Origin: Sanderia malayensis | Lineage: Eukaryota; Cnidaria; Scyphozoa; Semaeostomeae; Pelagiidae | Direction of reading: 5' to 3' | NCBI GenBank assembly: GCA_013076295.1 | Contig: RQOL01000906.1 | Location: forward strand, 4,898,001-4,962,000 | DNA: 64,000 nucleotides | Shown here: one piece after another, positions 60,250-64,000 of the stretch | How the letters are laid out: the number at the start of each line of letters is the position of its first letter | Position numbering within the stretch: the stretch's first letter is position 1 | Made by a program: the position numbers and the translations under genes | Notes under the pieces: generated by a model | What the model was told of the DNA's origin: nothing | Database searches by the model: none | The model's input: the letters and a program-made list of their open reading frames with translations, nothing else

Positions 60250-61149
60250 CTACTGGGAAAGTTGAGATTGACTGGATTGGCTACTTGGAATGTCGTATTC
60301 TCTGGTGACACGATACTCATTCCAACATTGGCGGCTGGTGTTTGGAGAGCAGAGAACTAATGGCTCTCCCGGACGAGAGCACTTGCCACACTTGAACGAA
60401 GTCTTCATTTTGCATATGCGACATCTCAATCGGTGCGATTTGGATGCTGTTTCACTTGGATCAATCCTTTCCATATTGTGGCAACCTTTGCGTGGAGATG
60501 TGATAGTGTAAGCAAGCTTACGGCGGTGATTGGGCTGTCTAAAGTTTCTATACTGCAAGACATCTTTAGACCCATTTGTTTTCTTGTATAACGCATACCA
60601 TACGCGAATTACCTGAAATCTGAATTCGCTTTGCGACGAGCCATCTCTGCTTAACTGGCGTACAAGGTTTGGACTATTTCTCCAAATAGTATGCGCATTT
60701 ACGAGGACATACATCTCACATAAACAGTCAAAAACCCTACTCTGCTTACGAATGCTACGCATTTCCGAATTGTAGTAAGCCAATTGTTGGTTAGATCTAT
60801 CAACCCATCCATAAATCTCTCTATACAGCTTCGCTACCTTTGGCACATGAATGATCACTTTTTTCGCTCCCTGATTTACTGATATAGGCTCCCAATGCTC
60901 TCTTCCTGAATCAACACCATTATCTATAAATGTCACGACGTTGTTGTCATTCCAGTACGTGATACTAACATTGCCACAATGTAATGACTTAGAAAACCCG
61001 CGAGCGAAACTTTTGGCACTTTTTACATTCATCTTATTGCTTTTTGGAAGATGAGCGGTGTTTCCTCGCTGTGTTGCAATTATCTGGATTTGCCAAAGCT
61101 CTCTAGCTTCTGTCAGTAGCTTGATGGTGGGAAATTTTCCCACCATCAA
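60250..61149 (-). pseudogene. piggyBac transposase, C-terminal half only
   Basis: About 299 codons against the usual 500-600. It retains WNDNNVVTFIDN, the GWVDRSNQQLAYYNSEMRS block (third catalytic Asp in the G-VD motif), a helical NAHTIW region and a C-terminal cysteine-rich domain (LRCRICKMKTSFKCGKCSRP, LCSPNTSRQCW) typical of this DDE family. The N-terminal part with the first catalytic residues is missing. The apparent start lies inside a perfect 37-bp palindrome (61117-61153), so the initiation codon is a product of the break. The element is probably non-autonomous. Confidence 0.85.
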
Positions 61150-61153
61150 GCTA
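61117..61153. repeat. Perfect 37-bp palindrome at the transposase truncation point
   Basis: TAGCTTGATGGTGGGAAA, one T, then its exact complement. The left arm belongs to transposase coding sequence on the minus strand; the right arm is its inverted copy, beyond which homology to a transposase stops. Confidence 0.95.
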
Positions 61154-62472
61154 AATTTTCACATTTTCACATTTTCCCGCCAAAATTACTCTCCCCAGAC
61201 CCTTCAGAAAAGTGAACAACTTTAAATGGAATAGGTTTCAAGTATTATTAATCTATTAATCGTTTTAATTTGGTATGGCTTGGGCGTGATTTTTTATCCA
61301 TATTTCCCAGTAGAGATTGACAGATGTTTAGATCGTCACTTCACAACTTTTTAGTTTTAAAAATACCGAACATTATTGGTCTGTCATTCAATATATCAAC
61401 AATATAGTTCTTATATGTAAGATTTAATCAAATAGCTGAATCGTTATAAAGAACTACAGAACACTTCTGCATGGCTTGTGACATTTTCATGAATTTCTGA
61501 CAGCTTTAGTTTTTTTCGATAACATGCCCCCATTTTTAAAGTTTGCCCCCATTTTTGACCCCCTAAACAACAAAATTTTCAAAAATGACCTCGATATTTG
61601 AAATCAGCGCACTGAAATTGTACTTTTTGGTGATTATCATCAATTTCTGACAGCTTTAGTTTTTTTCGATAACATGCCCCCATTTTTAAAGTTTGCCCCC
61701 ATTTTTGACCCCCTAAACAACAAAATTTTCGAAAATGACCTCGATATATGAAATCAGCGCACTGAAATTGTACTTTTTGGTGATTATCATCAATTTCTGA
61801 CAGCTTTAGTTTTTTTCGATAACATGCCCCCATTTTTAAAGTTTGCCCCCATTTTTGACCCCCTAAACAACAAAATTTTCAAAAATGACCTCGATATTTG
61901 AAATCAGCGCACTGAAATTGTACTTTTTGGTGATTATCATCAATTTCTGACAGCTTTAGTTTTTTTTCGATAACATGCCCCCATTTTTAAAGTTTGCCCC
62001 CATTTTTGACCCCCTAAACAACAAAATTTTCAAAAATGACCTCGATATTTGAAATCAGCGCACTGAAATTGTACTTTTTGGTGATTATCATCAATTTCTG
62101 ACAGCTTTAGTTTTTTTCGATAACATGCCCCCATTTTTAAAGTTTGCCCCCATTTTTGACCCCCTAAACAACAAAATTTTCAAAAATGACCTCGATATTT
62201 GAAATCAGCGCACTGAAATTGTACTTTTTGGTGATTATCATCAATTTCTGACAGCTTTAGTTTTTTTTCGATAACATGCCCCCATTTTTAAAGTTTGCCC
62301 CCATTTTTGACCCCCTAAACAACAAAATTTTCAAAAATGACCTCGATATTTGAAATCAGCGCACTGAAATTGTACTTTTTGGTGATTATCATCAATTTCT
62401 GACAGCTTTAGTTTTTTTCTTAATTTGTATGCTCTAAACATCCAAGTGGACCACAAAGGCGGAAAGGGTTAA

Positions 62473-63072
62473 CGTATTCGACTTGCAGCAAGAAAGTAAA
62501 TAACGATAAAGTGCAGTTTAACATTGTAATCTTTCAAAGACAAATGTGTTACTGAATTACCACCAATTTTATTATGTACTTTTAATAAGTTAACCAAATT
62601 GCGGCAGAAAGAACTGAAGAATTGCATTAGCAATGTTGAAATGCAAATACTGCTTTTAAGGCAAGTTAGTTGACTTTTATGTATTTAGCTTGTGTAGAAG
62701 ATTAAACAGAGAGAATCGTTTAAGAAATCGGTGGATTGCGTGCAGACCAGTATGGTTGTTTTCGCGATCAAAAATAAACAAAAACAAGAAAAATTCAAGA
62801 TTCCTTGCTATTTACTCAGTATTTAAAAACAACAATTCAAAAACACACAAACACGTTTCCTGCACTTATATCTTAAAATTTTTAATAGCAGAGAATAATA
62901 TTTGATGCATTGCTTGTACAAGACTAACTAAATAAATTTCTTACTATTTCAAGTCTTCAATTTAAAGTCTCTACCAAACTATAATATAACACACTTGTAA
63001 GAATAAATATATGAGATCAAAATCTTTAAAAAGATCAAAAGAAAGTTTGGATGCAAACTCATGGGTGTGTAT
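62473..63072. other. Intergenic, 3' side of the LRR gene
   Basis: AT-rich, no gene supported. Likely includes the 3' UTR of the minus-strand LRR gene. Confidence 0.5.
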
Positions 63073-64000
63073 CTATGAAAGAGGCCCTTTTTCTTTCATA
63101 TAAAGATCAAAGCTATACCTATGTTGGGGTATGACAGGGTTTGACAAAGCTCCAGTAGTAATTGCTACCTTCCTTCGATTTTTCAAATTTCTAGAGCACT
63201 CAAGAAACAAATTTTCGATTCCAGCATCACAGTGCTGCAGGCAAACATTGGTCAAACTCTTGCAATTCAGTAGAAATTCTAATATTCTTGGACGATACCG
63301 AGACATGTTTCCTATAGTGATCCCTGTACACTTCAATAGTATGAGTTTTTCAAGATGTGGACAGTTTTGTGGAATGCTGGTTAGAAGATTGTCCCAACTT
63401 CTACTCGCCTCTGGTGAGGCAAACAACGAACCACATTCAAAAGCTTTGAGCTTTTTGAAGAAAGGTAAGATTGTACTTAATTCTGAAAATGCAACTCTAT
63501 GACAGCTTCTGAGTGAAAGGTTTTCTAAATTGACACAGTTTCTCAAATAACTCAGACCTTCACTGGTCAAACGACAGCAGAACTGCAAGCTCAAAGTTTG
63601 AATATTTGGCCACAAGAACCGGCCACCTACATCAACAAATAACGCATTAGTAATAGCTTTTCCTCTTCCGCAATTATTCAAACAGAGATGCAAAAGATGG
63701 GGTAATTTTGGGACCACAGCCTGGAGTCCATTTGTCGTTATTCTATCACACATGCTCAAATCCAGATCTTCAAGAAGACACCGTTCCCATGCAACTGATG
63801 CAAGACTATCATCATGGATGCTTGTACCGGTTAGAATGAGGCATTTCAGGTGACGAAGCGTCCATACCAATTTCCTCAGTGATGTTCCAACAATTTTCCT
63901 GCAGGATTTCACATTCAGAGATGACAGAACCGGAAGTTCTTCTGAAATTATCTCCAAAGTTTCATCAGTGATTATTTCCGAGTCACAACATTCTAAAACC
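63073..64000 (-). CDS. Leucine-rich repeat protein of the F-box/AMN1 type, 3' part (runs off the right edge)
   Basis: The frame is open to the window edge (VLECCDSEIITDETLEIISE before LPVLSSLNVKSC), so the start lies outside; there is no ATG near the 5' end. About 9-10 cysteine-containing LRRs are visible, e.g. LEDLDLSMCDRITTNGLQ, IQTLSLQFCCRLTSEGLSYL, LENLSLRSCHRV, LEKLILLKCTGI and LTNVCLQHCDAGIENLF. This L-x-L-x-x-C-x-x-I/L-T pattern is that of FBXL substrate receptors of SCF ubiquitin ligases and of AMN1. Whether an F-box is present cannot be seen. The C-terminus after the last repeat (RYSFDLYMKEKGPLS) is short and basic. Confidence 0.85.
   Translation of the reverse strand, partial: VLECCDSEIITDETLEIISEELPVLSSLNVKSCRKIVGTSLRKLVWTLRHLKCLILTGTSIHDDSLASVAWERCLLEDLDLSMCDRITTNGLQAVVPKLPHLLHLCLNNCGRGKAITNALFVDVGGRFLWPNIQTLSLQFCCRLTSEGLSYLRNCVNLENLSLRSCHRVAFSELSTILPFFKKLKAFECGSLFASPEASRSWDNLLTSIPQNCPHLEKLILLKCTGITIGNMSRYRPRILEFLLNCKSLTNVCLQHCDAGIENLFLECSRNLKNRRKVAITTGALSNPVIPQHRYSFDLYMKEKGPLS

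Larger units (their letters stand above)
59555..62468. mobile_element. piggyBac-family transposon, 2.9 kb, with TTAA duplication
   Basis: The terminal inverted repeat CCCTTTCCGCCTTTGTGGTC (31 bp in all) at 59555 is mirrored by GACCACAAAGGCGGAAAGGG ending at 62468. TTAA flanks both ends (59551-59554, 62469-62472), the hallmark of piggyBac insertion. Inside lie 150-bp subterminal repeats: about 3 copies on the left (59604-60053) and 6 on the right (61499-62400), in inverted orientation, each containing TAGGGGGTCAAAAATGGGGG. The inverted arms extend to about 60260 and from about 61304. They enclose the transposase remnant. Confidence 0.92.

Noticed and set aside
59567..61833. Repeated KKLKLSEIDDNHQK peptide frames as a protein family
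   Set aside because: They are translations of the 150-bp subterminal repeats of the piggyBac element.

Overview
This is a eukaryotic, intron-rich, AT-rich window. It is almost certainly from an invertebrate animal: it has GT-AG introns, a metazoan PITSLRE kinase, an ionotropic glutamate receptor, single-exon rhodopsin-class GPCRs and a receptor-type tyrosine phosphatase (RPTP). The mix of intronless GPCRs and abundant DNA transposons would suit a cnidarian or another marine invertebrate, but the phylum cannot be fixed from sequence alone. A 100-N gap (49095-49194) and several isolated frame breaks in otherwise conserved genes mark it as a draft assembly.

Layout. 0.5-1.9 kb, minus strand: first exons of a PP1 catalytic subunit gene, then a mitoribosomal mL64/CRIF1-like gene. 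4.0-8.1 kb, minus: a four-exon ionotropic glutamate receptor with a 153-bp TA-flanked MITE in an intron. 8.8-14.3 kb: transposon territory with a large foldback element, a MITE and a hAT-like element with a perfect 8-bp target duplication. 16.3-32.7 kb, plus: a decayed, tandemly amplified RPTP locus (Ig, FN3 and PTP D1 exons) in three head-to-tail units, one carrying a 2.3-kb foldback insertion whose empty site survives in another unit. 32.9-37.1 kb: a possible small gene, a 31-bp minisatellite and a broken MULE transposase. 38.2-39.8 kb, plus: a two-exon coiled-coil protein. 42.1-47.7 kb, plus: a complete 13-exon CDK11 gene. 49.7-51.4 kb, minus: a coiled-coil gene cut by the gap region. 53.6-59.0 kb, minus: two related GPCRs. 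59.6-62.5 kb: a piggyBac-family element with TTAA ends and 150-bp subterminal repeats. 63.1-64.0 kb, minus: the 3' part of an LRR (F-box/AMN1-type) gene.

The most unusual feature is the RPTP region. Exon after exon contains a near-perfect 23-70 nt palindrome whose arms both encode the same receptor peptide on opposite strands, with arm mismatches that are often synonymous. I count 12 different exon palindromes in about 16 kb (19 counting duplicated copies), plus a perfect 37-nt one at the truncation point of the piggyBac transposase. The same disabling lesions occur in all three catalytic units, so the damage predates the amplification. This may record an inverted-duplication mutational process, a hairpin or small-RNA locus, or an assembly artefact. 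It is the observation most worth checking.

The genes do not form a pathway. They are a neighbourhood of housekeeping genes (PP1, mL64, CDK11), receptors (iGluR, GPCR pair) and mobile DNA.
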